This document shows positions 1-7,658 of a stretch of 64,000 nt of DNA, one piece after another; positions within the stretch are counted from its first letter, which is position 1, and each line of letters starts with the position of its first letter. The position numbers were made by a program, and so were the translations under genes. Origin of the DNA: Acidicapsa dinghuensis (GTDB lineage Bacteria; Acidobacteriota; Terriglobia; Terriglobales; Acidobacteriaceae); the NCBI RefSeq assembly GCF_025685685.1, contig NZ_JAGSYH010000013.1:1-64000 (forward strand), in the 5' to 3' direction. The notes under the pieces are model-generated. The model was given only the letters and a program-made list of their open reading frames with translations, was not told where the DNA came from and did no database searches.

Positions 1-72
1 CTCGACTGCGATAGCTCAGTCGGGCATTCTTATGAATGTCCATTCGATCCTCCGAAGATTCCTAGTTGCTCG

Positions 73-642
73 TCACAACCAGCTTCTCCGGTCCAAATCG
101 AATGGACAACCTCCTGAAAGATCACAGGTACCCAGGTCCTCACGAATAGAATCTTCTTTCAAACCAGTTTGGGGGGTGCGCTCTGTCATGGAGACAGGCG
201 CCGGCGCTGCCCCGCCTGCAATTTCGGAAGATTCTGAAGAAGGCTGCGGGCTGACTACAGTAGCATCCTCGCTGGACCAGCAGCCGTTGCCCGAAGGCAT
301 CTCCCGGATAGTAATGATCTTACCGGGGACAGCCCATTGAGTACTCGTTTTCGTCTGGCGGTCTGTAAGAAAATAGCTGGTACGCGCTGGATCCCTACCT
401 GTTGCAACACTGGTCATGATCATTATTCGACGGCCCTGCGAATCCACAGCTTCGATCTTCTGAAACACATGCTTCATGGTCACGCCATTCGCAAGCGTTT
501 GTACATTCGTGGTCGTCAACTTTGCGGTGTACGGATGGGAGACGAACGCGTCCTGAGACTTTTGAGTTGACTGACTCAAAGCGTTTACGGCAAAACCTGC
601 CAGAAGAGTGAGCGCGAGCATTCCCCAGCCTTTTCGCTGCAT
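73..642 (-). CDS. Hypothetical secreted protein, 189 aa
   Basis: I do not recognise a named family. The N-terminus has a basic stretch followed by a hydrophobic segment (about residues 7-23) ending near ALSQ, which reads as a Sec signal peptide, so the protein is probably periplasmic or surface exposed. The middle (residues 35-115) resembles small Acidobacteriota secreted proteins with a beta-rich, PYTA-containing start. The tail is Ser/Pro-rich and ends with three cysteines spread over about 60 residues. The gene lies alone on the minus strand. The IS element inserted only 25 nt upstream of its start, so its native promoter has probably been displaced. Function unknown. Confidence 0.6.
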   Translation of the reverse strand: MQRKGWGMLALTLLAGFAVNALSQSTQKSQDAFVSHPYTAKLTTTNVQTLANGVTMKHVFQKIEAVDSQGRRIMIMTSVATGRDPARTSYFLTDRQTKTSTQWAVPGKIITIREMPSGNGCWSSEDATVVSPQPSSESSEIAGGAAPAPVSMTERTPQTGLKEDSIREDLGTCDLSGGCPFDLDRRSWL

Positions 643-667
643 ATCGGCCTCTGAGACGCTATCGGAG

Positions 668-675
668 ATAGTTTG
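668..675. repeat. Left target-site duplication of the IS element
   Basis: ATAGTTTG directly outside the left inverted repeat. The same eight bases occur directly outside the right inverted repeat at 2535-2542. Eight-bp duplications are typical of the IS1595 family. Confidence 0.9.
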
Positions 676-700
676 GGTAATTATATACTTGACGAATCAA
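676..700 (+). repeat. Left terminal inverted repeat of the IS
   Basis: 25 bp beginning GGTAATTATA. It matches the reverse complement of 2510-2534 at 24 of 25 positions (A versus G at position 10). The transposase start codon lies 23 nt inside it. Confidence 0.9.
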
Positions 701-723
701 TTGGAAGTTAGTATGTTGTATGT

Positions 724-1677
724 ATGAAAGCGCCTCAGACTCTTCAAGAAGCGATAATCCACTTTGCGGACCCCGATAACTGCATTGCCTATATGGTTGC
801 TCACCGCTGGCCGGATGGCGTAGAGTGTCCGATCTGTGGCCGCAAAGATGTAGGCTATCTCGCCAATCAAAAGAAATGGCAGTGCAAGAGCGGTCACGCC
901 AAGCGGCAGTTCACGGCCAAGGTGGGCACGATCTTCGAGGATTCACCGCTGGGTCTCGATAAGTGGTTGCCTGCGGTGTGGCTCATCACTTCAGCAAAGA
1001 ATGGGGTTAGCTCTTGTGAAATTGCCCGCTCTCTGGGCGTCACTCAGAAGACTGCATGGTTCATGCTGCATCGCATCCGCTATGCCATGCAGAACAATTC
1101 TTTTGTGAAGCTAGGCGGCTCAGGCAGCGGCGGAGTTGAGGTTGATGAGACCTTTATCGGCGGCAAGGCGCGTAACATGCATAAGAGCGTAAAAGCGCGC
1201 CGGATCACCGCAACTGGGCCTAGTGATAAAACAGCCGTGCTAGGCATTTTGGAGCGCGGCGGGGAGATTCGAGTAGGTGTTGTCCCGAGCAGAAAGAAAA
1301 AGGTCTTACAGGACGAAGTGAAGAAGCATGTAGAGCCAGGTACCGAGCTGTACACCGATTTTCTGCTCTCCTATGAAGGGCTTGCAGCGGAGTACGGTCA
1401 TAAAGTTGTAGATCACGCAATCGAATACGTGAACGGTCTAGTCCACACCAACGGGCTCGAGAATTTCTGGAGCCTTCTGAAGCGTGGGATCGGCGGAACC
1501 TATGTGAGCGTGGAACCGTTCCATCTCTTCCGCTATTTGGATGAGCAAGCCTTCCGTTACAACAATCGGAAGGATAAGAGTGATGCGGACCGTTTTTCGA
1601 TGGTCCTCTCGCGGGTAGCTGGCAAGCGGCTTACCTATGCCGAAGTCACCGGCAAGGTGGGAGAAACGGCTTTCTAA
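724..1677 (+). CDS. IS1595-family (ISXO2-like) transposase
   Basis: DDE-type transposase of 317 aa that moves the surrounding element. An N-terminal zinc-ribbon-like segment carries CPIC (C35, C38) and C54/H58. An HTH-like region follows (about 95-120, CEIARSLGVTQKTAWFMLHR). The ISXO2-like catalytic core shows D141 (VDETFIGGK), D212 (YTDF) and the HTNGLENFWSLLKR block with E246 and K253. Length is normal for the family and no frameshift is seen. The start ATG lies just inside the left inverted repeat. Its stop overlaps that of the convergent passenger gene. Confidence 0.95.
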   Translation: MKAPQTLQEAIIHFADPDNCIAYMVAHRWPDGVECPICGRKDVGYLANQKKWQCKSGHAKRQFTAKVGTIFEDSPLGLDKWLPAVWLITSAKNGVSSCEIARSLGVTQKTAWFMLHRIRYAMQNNSFVKLGGSGSGGVEVDETFIGGKARNMHKSVKARRITATGPSDKTAVLGILERGGEIRVGVVPSRKKKVLQDEVKKHVEPGTELYTDFLLSYEGLAAEYGHKVVDHAIEYVNGLVHTNGLENFWSLLKRGIGGTYVSVEPFHLFRYLDEQAFRYNNRKDKSDADRFSMVLSRVAGKRLTYAEVTGKVGETAF

Positions 1678-1859
1678 TCCTTTGCGTTTGAAACGCGGTC
1701 GGCGGAAGGCTTCTTAGCCTTCCGCTTCTGTGCCCGCTCTGCCTTATCGATTTCCATCGCACGTTTTACCACTTCAGGTCTGACCCTCAGTATTTGGTCC
1801 ATCGTTCGATTAAATCTTTCGAGTTCTGTGTCCGCTTTCATGCGAAATCCGTGTTGCAT
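1674..1859 (-). CDS. Small basic passenger protein of the IS, 61 aa
   Basis: Short, highly charged protein with a helical look (residues 8-45) and a Lys/Arg-rich C-terminal third (AQKRKAKKP). I recognise no family. Its start lies inside the end of the upstream RusA-like gene (22-nt overlap), which suggests translational coupling, and its stop shares 4 nt with the transposase stop. The basic tail could bind DNA or RNA, but that is inference. It could also be a chance ORF, although the tight packing argues for a real gene. Confidence 0.5.
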   Translation of the reverse strand: MQHGFRMKADTELERFNRTMDQILRVRPEVVKRAMEIDKAERAQKRKAKKPSADRVSNAKD

Positions 1860-2536
1860 TGCAGGGTTTGAATTGGTTTCACTGTAACTCCAATTATCAG
1901 CTTGACATCGTTTCGGCCCGCACCCTCGGTAGGAGTTAAGAGAGTGTCGGCCCGCACTCGGACTTCCGTGATAAGCGCATCATCTTCCAGAAGACAGAAG
2001 AAGGGCTTTTCGGTGTCCAGCAAGGGCAATCCGCCGGTTTCTTCCAGGGTCTTGGGCATCCTGAGCGCATCGAATAAGGTCTTCAGTCGATTGTCTATAT
2101 CGCCACCTTGAACGATGCGTCCGAGCCCAACCTCTCGGCGCAAGAAGAGAATGTTCAGCTTACAGGCCAAAACTAGTTTTTCTGTCACCAGCGGAACAAA
2201 CTGGAATGGACCTCTTTGAAAGTTCCATGCAATTTGCTCCACCATCGGGGGTCCAGCGTTCCATTTCATCACGCTTCCCGAAACCTGATTCGAGGTCATC
2301 CAGTGATTCAGCCGTTGCTCCCAAAGCAAGCGGAGTTGAGGGTGAAATTGCTTTCGGATCGAATGCTTATGAGGCGCTCGATCCTCCTTGTAAGCCAGCA
2401 ATTCTCCTTCATAAACGAGGGTGAATTTCAAATCTTCCTCGCCTCCTAACGGCCAGTCGTCCGCCTTCCAGTCTCTGTCCGCTGCATCCTTAATCTTGCT
2501 CTTTTCTCCTTGATTCGTCAAGTACATAATTACCAT
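1838..2536 (-). CDS. RusA-like nuclease carried as IS passenger, up to 232 aa
   Basis: The C-terminal half shows the pattern of RusA-type Holliday-junction resolvases: GGDIDNRLKTLFDAL (D146, D148), then LEDDALITEVRV (D185, D186), then NDVKLIIGVTV. In E. coli RusA the equivalent acidic residues bind the catalytic metal. The protein is longer than RusA (about 120 aa) because of an extra N-terminal domain with KHSIRKQFHPQLRLLWEQ. Assignment is by motif only. The start is uncertain: the first two Met codons fall inside the right inverted repeat. A TTG at 2431 (LKFTLVYEGE) sits 10 nt after a strong GGAGG and may be the true start. It reads inward from the right IS end. Confidence 0.65.
   Translation of the reverse strand: MVIMYLTNQGEKSKIKDAADRDWKADDWPLGGEEDLKFTLVYEGELLAYKEDRAPHKHSIRKQFHPQLRLLWEQRLNHWMTSNQVSGSVMKWNAGPPMVEQIAWNFQRGPFQFVPLVTEKLVLACKLNILFLRREVGLGRIVQGGDIDNRLKTLFDALRMPKTLEETGGLPLLDTEKPFFCLLEDDALITEVRVRADTLLTPTEGAGRNDVKLIIGVTVKPIQTLQCNTDFA
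2510..2534 (-). repeat. Right terminal inverted repeat of the IS
   Basis: Reverse complement of the left repeat at 24 of 25 positions. It overlaps the first codons of the longest reading of the passenger gene. Confidence 0.9.
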
Positions 2537-2542
2537 AGTTTG
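2535..2542. repeat. Right target-site duplication of the IS element
   Basis: ATAGTTTG, identical to 668-675. Confidence 0.9.
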
Positions 2543-2629
2543 AGGCTAAAATACAGAGAGCGCAAGCATAACTTACTGCAACAGCCGCCTACTGTTACAA
2601 AGCCGAGCTGAGTTACAGCTTATACCGAG

Positions 2630-3577
2630 TTAAGTAAGCTGGGCGCCTGCTATTTTTTCCAGCACAGCAATGGGAGCCGATTCCGGCGTAACCATCGCAT
2701 GTTGATCAACGAGAAACGTCTGTTCGAGGGCGAACTGCCCGGCGAGGACAGCGTGCGGCGTTGTTTCGGTGTAGACCATCCAGCTGGAGCCGGGTGGGAA
2801 GTTGAAATACTCCTTGACGCAATTCTTCTGAAACTCCGCATCTTCCTTCATGGTGTTATGCAGACGCATCATGAAATCGTCATAGGGACCACGCTTCCAT
2901 TGCGGAACCAGTCCGGCAAGGCCGGTAGCCTGCGCGAGTTTCTTCCCGGCGCTGGCGGCTGCGTTGTCTGGCTGCGGCGCAGCGAGTTTGCCCGGCACGA
3001 ATTCGGAAACGACTTTGGCAAACGGCTCGCCGGTCACCCAGTCGCGTGTCTTCGATGGGTGAATATTGTGAAAGAAGCGCAGGATGCGGCGGCCATACGT
3101 TGGGCGAGTCGGAAAGGAATCTGTATGGAGCAGATCGTTGCGCCGGCGTACGGGCAGGTCGCGGCCATCCTCTTCGATGGGCCGGTAACTGGCGTAATCC
3201 AATTGCCACCGCTTCTGATAGGGAGCCAGAAATTCTGAAAGAAACGCCACGATCGAGGCAGAATAGCGGCGCATAACTGCATGTAGCTTTTCAAGTTCAG
3301 CCGCTGGCGTGGTCTTGTCATCGACACCGCTCAACTTATCGACGCCCGGTTTGTAGGCGATATTTTTATGCAAAGCGCTGCCGGTCTGGTGGCCGCTGAG
3401 CAATATTTCGAGATCTTCTGTGGGAATAGGAACCGGCGTCTGGGGAAAATACAGAATTCCGCCGGCTTCCAGCTGAGTGCACCAGGTTCGGATTGTTTCC
3501 AATCCAGTGACTGATCTAGAACTTGTATCGCGCAGCGCGCGGTTCAGGTCTTCGAGGGAGATTGCATGGACAGACAT
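2630..3577 (-). CDS. kdoO: Kdo hydroxylase family protein (Fe(II)/2-oxoglutarate dioxygenase)
   Basis: Proteins of this family hydroxylate C3 of the Kdo sugar in the LPS inner core, making Ko, using Fe(II), O2 and 2-oxoglutarate. The 315-aa sequence has the family block HTDSFPTRPTYGRRILRFF, where H151 and D153 form the HxD iron motif. A distal histidine (H275, TTPHAVLAGQF) completes the facial triad. There is no signal peptide, consistent with cytoplasmic or inner-face action. Length fits the family. No other LPS gene is visible nearby, so the substrate link rests on the family alone. A 9-bp hairpin lies 44 nt upstream of the start. Confidence 0.75.
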   Translation of the reverse strand: MSVHAISLEDLNRALRDTSSRSVTGLETIRTWCTQLEAGGILYFPQTPVPIPTEDLEILLSGHQTGSALHKNIAYKPGVDKLSGVDDKTTPAAELEKLHAVMRRYSASIVAFLSEFLAPYQKRWQLDYASYRPIEEDGRDLPVRRRNDLLHTDSFPTRPTYGRRILRFFHNIHPSKTRDWVTGEPFAKVVSEFVPGKLAAPQPDNAAASAGKKLAQATGLAGLVPQWKRGPYDDFMMRLHNTMKEDAEFQKNCVKEYFNFPPGSSWMVYTETTPHAVLAGQFALEQTFLVDQHAMVTPESAPIAVLEKIAGAQLT

Positions 3578-3620
3578 GGCGCTACAGCTCCGTTGGTACT
3601 CCTCTCATTGTAGGACCGAG

Positions 3621-3649
3621 CGGCGTTGTGCGGCACACAGACAACGCCG
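3621..3649. other. Perfect 9-bp hairpin upstream of the Kdo hydroxylase gene
   Basis: CGGCGTTGT and ACAACGCCG are separated by 11 nt. No T-run follows on either strand, so it is not a clear terminator. It could be an operator or a 5'-UTR structure. Confidence 0.35.
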
Positions 3650-3763
3650 TGACCCAGTCTTATAGAGCACCATGAGCCAGTTGAAGTGAAGATTTATTGT
3701 TAGCGCCCCAACAATATCGAAACCTGTTTCTAGATAAGTCTGTTGGCGGATTCAAAAACTTGC

Positions 3764-4018
3764 TTAACGGTGGGTGTGTGCTTGATGGCTCGCGGACGAC
3801 ATAGCCATTGGGTGAAACGCTTTGCCGACGCGCGGCCGGGCAAAGACTGGTGGCGCAGGATAGCACTGAGAACAGAACGTGCCATATCTGCTGTGCATTG
3901 CATGGTTTTCGCAGACGTAGTTTTCGCAGCCGAAGGAATGTTCGAAGTACCCGGAGCACTTATAAAGCGGGGTACCCTTGGGGCTGCATCCGATTCCGTG
4001 GTACATGCAGGTGGGCAT
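3764..4018 (-). CDS. Cysteine-rich small protein, 84 aa (possible metal binder)
   Basis: The first 50 residues contain eight cysteines and several histidines arranged as CMYHGIGC, CSGYF, GCENYVCENH and CSQC. This looks like one or two zinc-binding knuckles. The rest is a basic tail without recognised features. I know no family by name. Such spacing rarely arises by chance, but the reading frame is short and no strong ribosome binding site is evident. It could be a small zinc-ribbon protein. Function unknown. Confidence 0.45.
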   Translation of the reverse strand: MPTCMYHGIGCSPKGTPLYKCSGYFEHSFGCENYVCENHAMHSRYGTFCSQCYPAPPVFARPRVGKAFHPMAMSSASHQAHTHR

Positions 4019-4147
4019 ATATGCCTCGCTTCCGACTACGTCTGCAGACTAGCACGGAAAGAGGTGGTACGCACACGTTAGTCACATATTTATTTATTAC
4101 CAATCGGGGATTGTCGAAGCTATGTTCGACACCGTACCGACTTTTTC

Positions 4148-5011
4148 TTATCGAATCAAGCTTCTAAGCGTATTGACGTTTCTCTGGTCGTCGCCGGGCT
4201 CATCGACAGGAGTCTCAGCGATGAAGGCCGAATGGCTGAATCTGGGATCATTCAGCAGCCTGCGGAAGGGCTCGATGCCGATCGTTCCTTCGCCGATATT
4301 TTCGTGGCGGTCAAGCTTCGATCCGCGCGCCGCCTTTGCGTCGTTGCAATGCCAGACACGTACCGATGCAAGGCCCATTGTCGCGTCGATCTGTTTCACT
4401 GTCTCTTCGTAACCTTCCGGCGAAACGATGTCATATCCGGCAACATGGGTGTGACAGGTATCGAGGCAAACGGCAACCGGGGCTGACGCGCGGAGGCGTT
4501 CGACCAACTCCGCCACCTGCTCAAAGCTGCCGCCCAAAGAAAACTCGGCCCCGGCCGTGTTCTCGATGAGGATGTGAAAACCTGTACCTTCCCAGGGCAA
4601 TCCGTCGATTGCCATGGATATCGACTCGGCGGCCAGTTTCAACCCTTCTTCGCGCGTAAGCCCTTTCCACGAACCGGGATGAAGCACCAGGTATTCAGAA
4701 CCGAGAGCCAGCGCGCGCTCGATCTCTCCGCGAAAGGCAGCGATGCTCTTCTGACGCACTTCTTCGTTCTGGCTGCAGACATTGACCAGATAGCTGGTAT
4801 GAATCACCAGCGGCCCCACGTCGTATTTCGCACGCAATTCACGCATGCGGTCGCACTGTTCTTTCGGCACTTTGGGAGCCCGCCACATGCGAGGGCTGGA
4901 AGAGAAAATCTGGAAAGTGTTGGCGCCTATCTCACGCGCGCGCTCAACGGCTGTTGATGCACCGCCGCCGGTGCCGAGATGAATGCCGATCCGCTTGACT
5001 GTGGAACTCAT
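4148..5011 (-). CDS. nfo: Endonuclease IV (deoxyribonuclease IV)
   Basis: AP endonuclease that cleaves 5' to abasic sites in base-excision repair. It is a cytoplasmic TIM barrel with three zinc ions. Family blocks visible in order: GIHLGTGGG at the N-terminus, VIHTSYLVN, YLVLHPGSW, IENTAG, VCLDTCHTHVAGYD, WHCNDAKAARGSKLDRHENIGEG and the C-terminal AETP. Metal-binding His, Glu and Asp residues lie within these blocks. At 287 aa it has the usual length. It appears monocistronic. Confidence 0.96.
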   Translation of the reverse strand: MSSTVKRIGIHLGTGGGASTAVERAREIGANTFQIFSSSPRMWRAPKVPKEQCDRMRELRAKYDVGPLVIHTSYLVNVCSQNEEVRQKSIAAFRGEIERALALGSEYLVLHPGSWKGLTREEGLKLAAESISMAIDGLPWEGTGFHILIENTAGAEFSLGGSFEQVAELVERLRASAPVAVCLDTCHTHVAGYDIVSPEGYEETVKQIDATMGLASVRVWHCNDAKAARGSKLDRHENIGEGTIGIEPFRRLLNDPRFSHSAFIAETPVDEPGDDQRNVNTLRSLIR

Positions 5012-5109
5012 GCCCTTCAGTGTAAACGGCGGTCACGATGGGGGTTGTCGTCACTTGGCGCGAGGAGAACCAGGAAATCGCGTTGTGTCCTGTAAAAAGT
5101 ACTGGGTCG

Positions 5110-5125
5110 ATCACATAAATGTGAT
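5110..5125. promoter_or_regulatory. 16-bp palindrome, possible operator
   Basis: ATCACAT-AA-ATGTGAT is an inverted repeat of 7 bp with a 2-bp centre. It lies between the divergent nfo gene and the coiled-coil protein gene, about 50 nt before the latter's likely start. The regulator is unknown. The half-site order is opposite to a CRP/FNR site. Confidence 0.4.
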
Positions 5126-5174
5126 GACTTTCGTAATTTCTCTGTTGGGAGAAGGCCAGCCATACAATCGCAAG

Positions 5175-5459
5175 ATGCAGGATTTACTGTCGCAAATTCA
5201 AAAGGTACTGACGGGAGTCATTCTTCCACATCTCAAAGGCATTCAGGTCAGTCAAACGGAGCAGCGGCTGGAAACGGAGCGCCTCAATCGCAACTTTGAA
5301 GAGTTTCGTGTTGAGATGCAAACACGATTCGCCGAACTGCGTTCAGAACTAGTGGCCTGCCGTCAGGAACTGGAAGACGCCATGGTGACCATTCGGGAGA
5401 TCGATGGCACTGAGTTCCCCGATCATGAACCATCGCATAAGAAACGTCTCATTCACTGA
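5175..5459 (+). CDS. Small coiled-coil protein, 94 aa
   Basis: Cytoplasmic protein without signal peptide. From residue 20 to about 80 it shows heptad-like spacing of hydrophobic and charged residues (QTEQRLETERLNRNFEEFR, then LRSELVACRQELEDAM), so a long coiled coil is likely. It resembles small unnamed proteins that begin MQDLLSQIQK. The reading frame is open further upstream. I chose this Met because the sequence before it is low in protein character and because the palindrome at 5110-5125 would otherwise overlap an earlier start at 5124. Function unknown. Confidence 0.55.
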   Translation: MQDLLSQIQKVLTGVILPHLKGIQVSQTEQRLETERLNRNFEEFRVEMQTRFAELRSELVACRQELEDAMVTIREIDGTEFPDHEPSHKKRLIH

Positions 5460-5524
5460 TCTGCTGGGGCTTCCAGCGTAATTGCGGTTAGACGGGCGTG
5501 CGGCGCACCTGCGATGATGGCCCC

Positions 5525-6688
5525 ATGCGCACTGAAGTATCTGCAGCCTTGCTTTGGGATGGCACCACTCTCACGACCGAACCTGTTATTGAGTTTGAAG
5601 ACGGAAAAGTAACGTCAATTCGTTCGCGTGCAGAAAAGGAACAGTCGGAAGGTGCGCAGCATATCGACTTTCCCGGCGCAGTACTGGCTCCGGCATTTCT
5701 GGACATTCACATCCATGGCGCGGCAGGCCATGACGTAATGGAAGCCACGCCTGAGTCGCTCAGCGCCGTCAGCCGATTTCTCGCCTCCCGCGGAACGGGA
5801 AAGTTCCTGGCTACCACTGTGACGGCTCCGCTCGATACGACGCTTCGTTCGCTCGAGGGTTTGTCGCGACGGCTGGATGAAGCGCAAAAGCCCGATTGGG
5901 CTGGTGCGCGTCCGCTGGGCATTCATCTGGAAGGACCGTTCCTATCGCATTCCAAGCGCGGAGTGCATCCTCCGGAGTATTTGCTGACTCCCGATATTGC
6001 CCTGTTCGACCGCATGTTTGAGGCAGCCGAAGGGAAGATTCGCCTGCTGACGCTTGCACCCGAGCTACCGGGAGCGGAGGAATTTGCGGCGCACGTCGCA
6101 TCGCGTGGAGTACGCGTGTCCGTCGGGCACTCGAATGCCACGGCGGCTGAAACCCATCGCGTCATCGCGGCCGGAGCTACCTCGGCGACTCACACATTCA
6201 ATGCCATGCGTCCTCTCGACCATCGTGAGCCAGGAATTCTCGGAACGGTGCTGTCGACAGACTCACTCTACGCGGAACTGATCTGCGACGGCATTCACGT
6301 AGATCCATCGCTGATTTCGGTATGGTGGCGAAGCAAGGGAGCACATAGAGCGATTCTTGTCACGGACGCCATGTCTGCCGCTGGCATGCCGGATGGCGAG
6401 TACACGCTGGGCGGATTTCCCGTCACCGTAGCCAATGGCCGCGCATCGGCCAATGGAGTACTGGCAGGCAGCGTGCTCACACTCGACCGCGCCGTGAAAA
6501 ATTTTGTCGCATTTACCGGAGTCCCAATCGAGACAGTACTGCCGCTGGTCACGCAAAATCCGGCGGCAATGACCGGGTTGCAGAATGTCGCGGGGGACAT
6601 TCGCACCGGCGGCCCTGCTGATTTTGTTGCGTTAGGGAAAGACGGCCAGCTATTGGCTTCCTTTGTGAGCGGAGAGCGCGCAGCTTAG
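5525..6688 (+). CDS. nagA: N-acetylglucosamine-6-phosphate deacetylase
   Basis: Hydrolyses GlcNAc-6-P to GlcN-6-P and acetate in amino-sugar catabolism and cell-wall recycling. It belongs to the amidohydrolase superfamily. Numbered from the ATG at 5525: metal-site HIHG (H62, H64), GIHLEGPFL (E136), VGHSNA (H202), ATHTFNAM (H223) and catalytic D281 in VTDAMSAAG. Length (387 aa) is typical. A GTG at 5498 would extend it by nine residues, but the ATG fits the family start better. It converges on a GlcNAc-kinase-like gene, so the two ends of the pathway sit side by side on opposite strands. Confidence 0.93.
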   Translation: MRTEVSAALLWDGTTLTTEPVIEFEDGKVTSIRSRAEKEQSEGAQHIDFPGAVLAPAFLDIHIHGAAGHDVMEATPESLSAVSRFLASRGTGKFLATTVTAPLDTTLRSLEGLSRRLDEAQKPDWAGARPLGIHLEGPFLSHSKRGVHPPEYLLTPDIALFDRMFEAAEGKIRLLTLAPELPGAEEFAAHVASRGVRVSVGHSNATAAETHRVIAAGATSATHTFNAMRPLDHREPGILGTVLSTDSLYAELICDGIHVDPSLISVWWRSKGAHRAILVTDAMSAAGMPDGEYTLGGFPVTVANGRASANGVLAGSVLTLDRAVKNFVAFTGVPIETVLPLVTQNPAAMTGLQNVAGDIRTGGPADFVALGKDGQLLASFVSGERAA

Positions 6689-6716
6689 CTGTTCCTTTGC
6701 CGCGATGAGCACGCTG

Positions 6717-7652
6717 TTATCGCTCAGCCAAGCGCTGTGCGCGCCAGATTGCGCCTTCCACACCCGCTACTCCCTGCTGCGCAAAGTTCATGTCCGGGGC
6801 CTCAGCCTTTAGCAGTTCCGTGACCCGGTTGCGCACCAAAGCGATCTTGTCGAGCACACTGCCGATGAACGCGGCTGGCACCTCCTCGGTAAGGCCGTGA
6901 CGTTTACGCAGTTTACGGCGAACAAGCAGGATAAAGTCAGCAAGATCGGCAGCGGCCTGCTGCAGCACTCGCTGCGCCACAGCATCACCGTCTTCGGCGG
7001 CAGCGGCAATCACTGGAGCCAGCGCGGAGAAATCCGGCCCTGGAGTCGTGTTGCCGTAATCGACCAGTTCTGCCAGCGTTTTCGTTCCCCAGACATTTCC
7101 CACGCGGTCGAGGATCGTGCATGGTTCGCAGCGGTCGTGCGCGCGCAGCCCCTGACGGATGCCATGAAGACCTATCCAATAGCCGGAGCCTTCGTCACCG
7201 AGGACAGAACTATATCCCCCAGCGCTTTCGGTTGCTCCTGTCGCAGTGCGGCCGATGCAGTTAGAGCCGGTACCTGCAATCTGCAGAATACCGGGGCCTC
7301 CGTGAAACGCAGCATCGAGTGCGATCACCTCATCGCCCACTACTTCAGAGCGCTGAATGCCGTAATCGCGAAAGACTTCCGTAATCCACTCAGGAACGCC
7401 TGGCATGGATGCGCTGGCGACACCGGCCGAGGCAGCATCGACACGGCTGATGCCTGCCTTGGAGAACACCTCATTGAGTAAGGCGCGAAGATTCTCTTCG
7501 GCAATTTCCGGACCTACTCGCAGACGCTTGATAGAACCGCCCTGTGCACGGCCCACGATATGACCGCTTTTGGCGATGACTGCCCGAGTATGTGTTCCGC
7601 CACCGTCGATTCCTAATACAACTGCTGCAGAATTCACCGATCCCTCATTCAC
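6717..7652 (-). CDS. N-acetylglucosamine kinase-like protein (BadF/BadG family)
   Basis: ASKHA-fold sugar kinase of 311 aa, probably phosphorylating GlcNAc to GlcNAc-6-P, the substrate of the neighbouring NagA. Visible motifs: phosphate-1 loop GIDGGGTHTRAVI (16-28), phosphate-2 region LQIAGTGSNCIG, and VLGDEGSGYWIG, which is characteristic of GlcNAc kinases of this family. Initiation is at GTG, with its ribosome binding site AGGAG formed by the last codons of the upstream phosphodiesterase gene, which stops 6 nt earlier. The two are therefore an operon. Substrate is inferred from family and context; related members act on other sugars. Confidence 0.85.
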   Translation of the reverse strand: MNEGSVNSAAVVLGIDGGGTHTRAVIAKSGHIVGRAQGGSIKRLRVGPEIAEENLRALLNEVFSKAGISRVDAASAGVASASMPGVPEWITEVFRDYGIQRSEVVGDEVIALDAAFHGGPGILQIAGTGSNCIGRTATGATESAGGYSSVLGDEGSGYWIGLHGIRQGLRAHDRCEPCTILDRVGNVWGTKTLAELVDYGNTTPGPDFSALAPVIAAAAEDGDAVAQRVLQQAAADLADFILLVRRKLRKRHGLTEEVPAAFIGSVLDKIALVRNRVTELLKAEAPDMNFAQQGVAGVEGAIWRAQRLAER

Positions 7653-7658
7653 TCCTAC

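Larger units (their letters stand above)
676..2534. mobile_element. Complete IS1595-family insertion sequence with passenger genes (1859 bp)
   Basis: The element is bounded by 25-bp terminal inverted repeats (676-700 and 2510-2534) that match at 24 of 25 positions, starting GGTAATTAT. They are flanked by an identical 8-bp direct repeat (ATAGTTTG). Inside are a plus-strand ISXO2-like transposase (724-1677) and two minus-strand genes (1674-1859 and 1838-2536) reading inward from the right end. The transposase and the small passenger gene overlap tail to tail by 4 nt, so the element is tightly packed. Intact ends, intact target duplication and an open transposase frame suggest a recent, possibly active insertion. 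About 0.8 kb beyond the transposase is passenger DNA. Confidence 0.92.

Noticed and set aside
1-25. Short hairpin GACTG/CAGTC at the window edge
   Set aside because: A 5-bp stem without a T-run is too weak to call a terminator.
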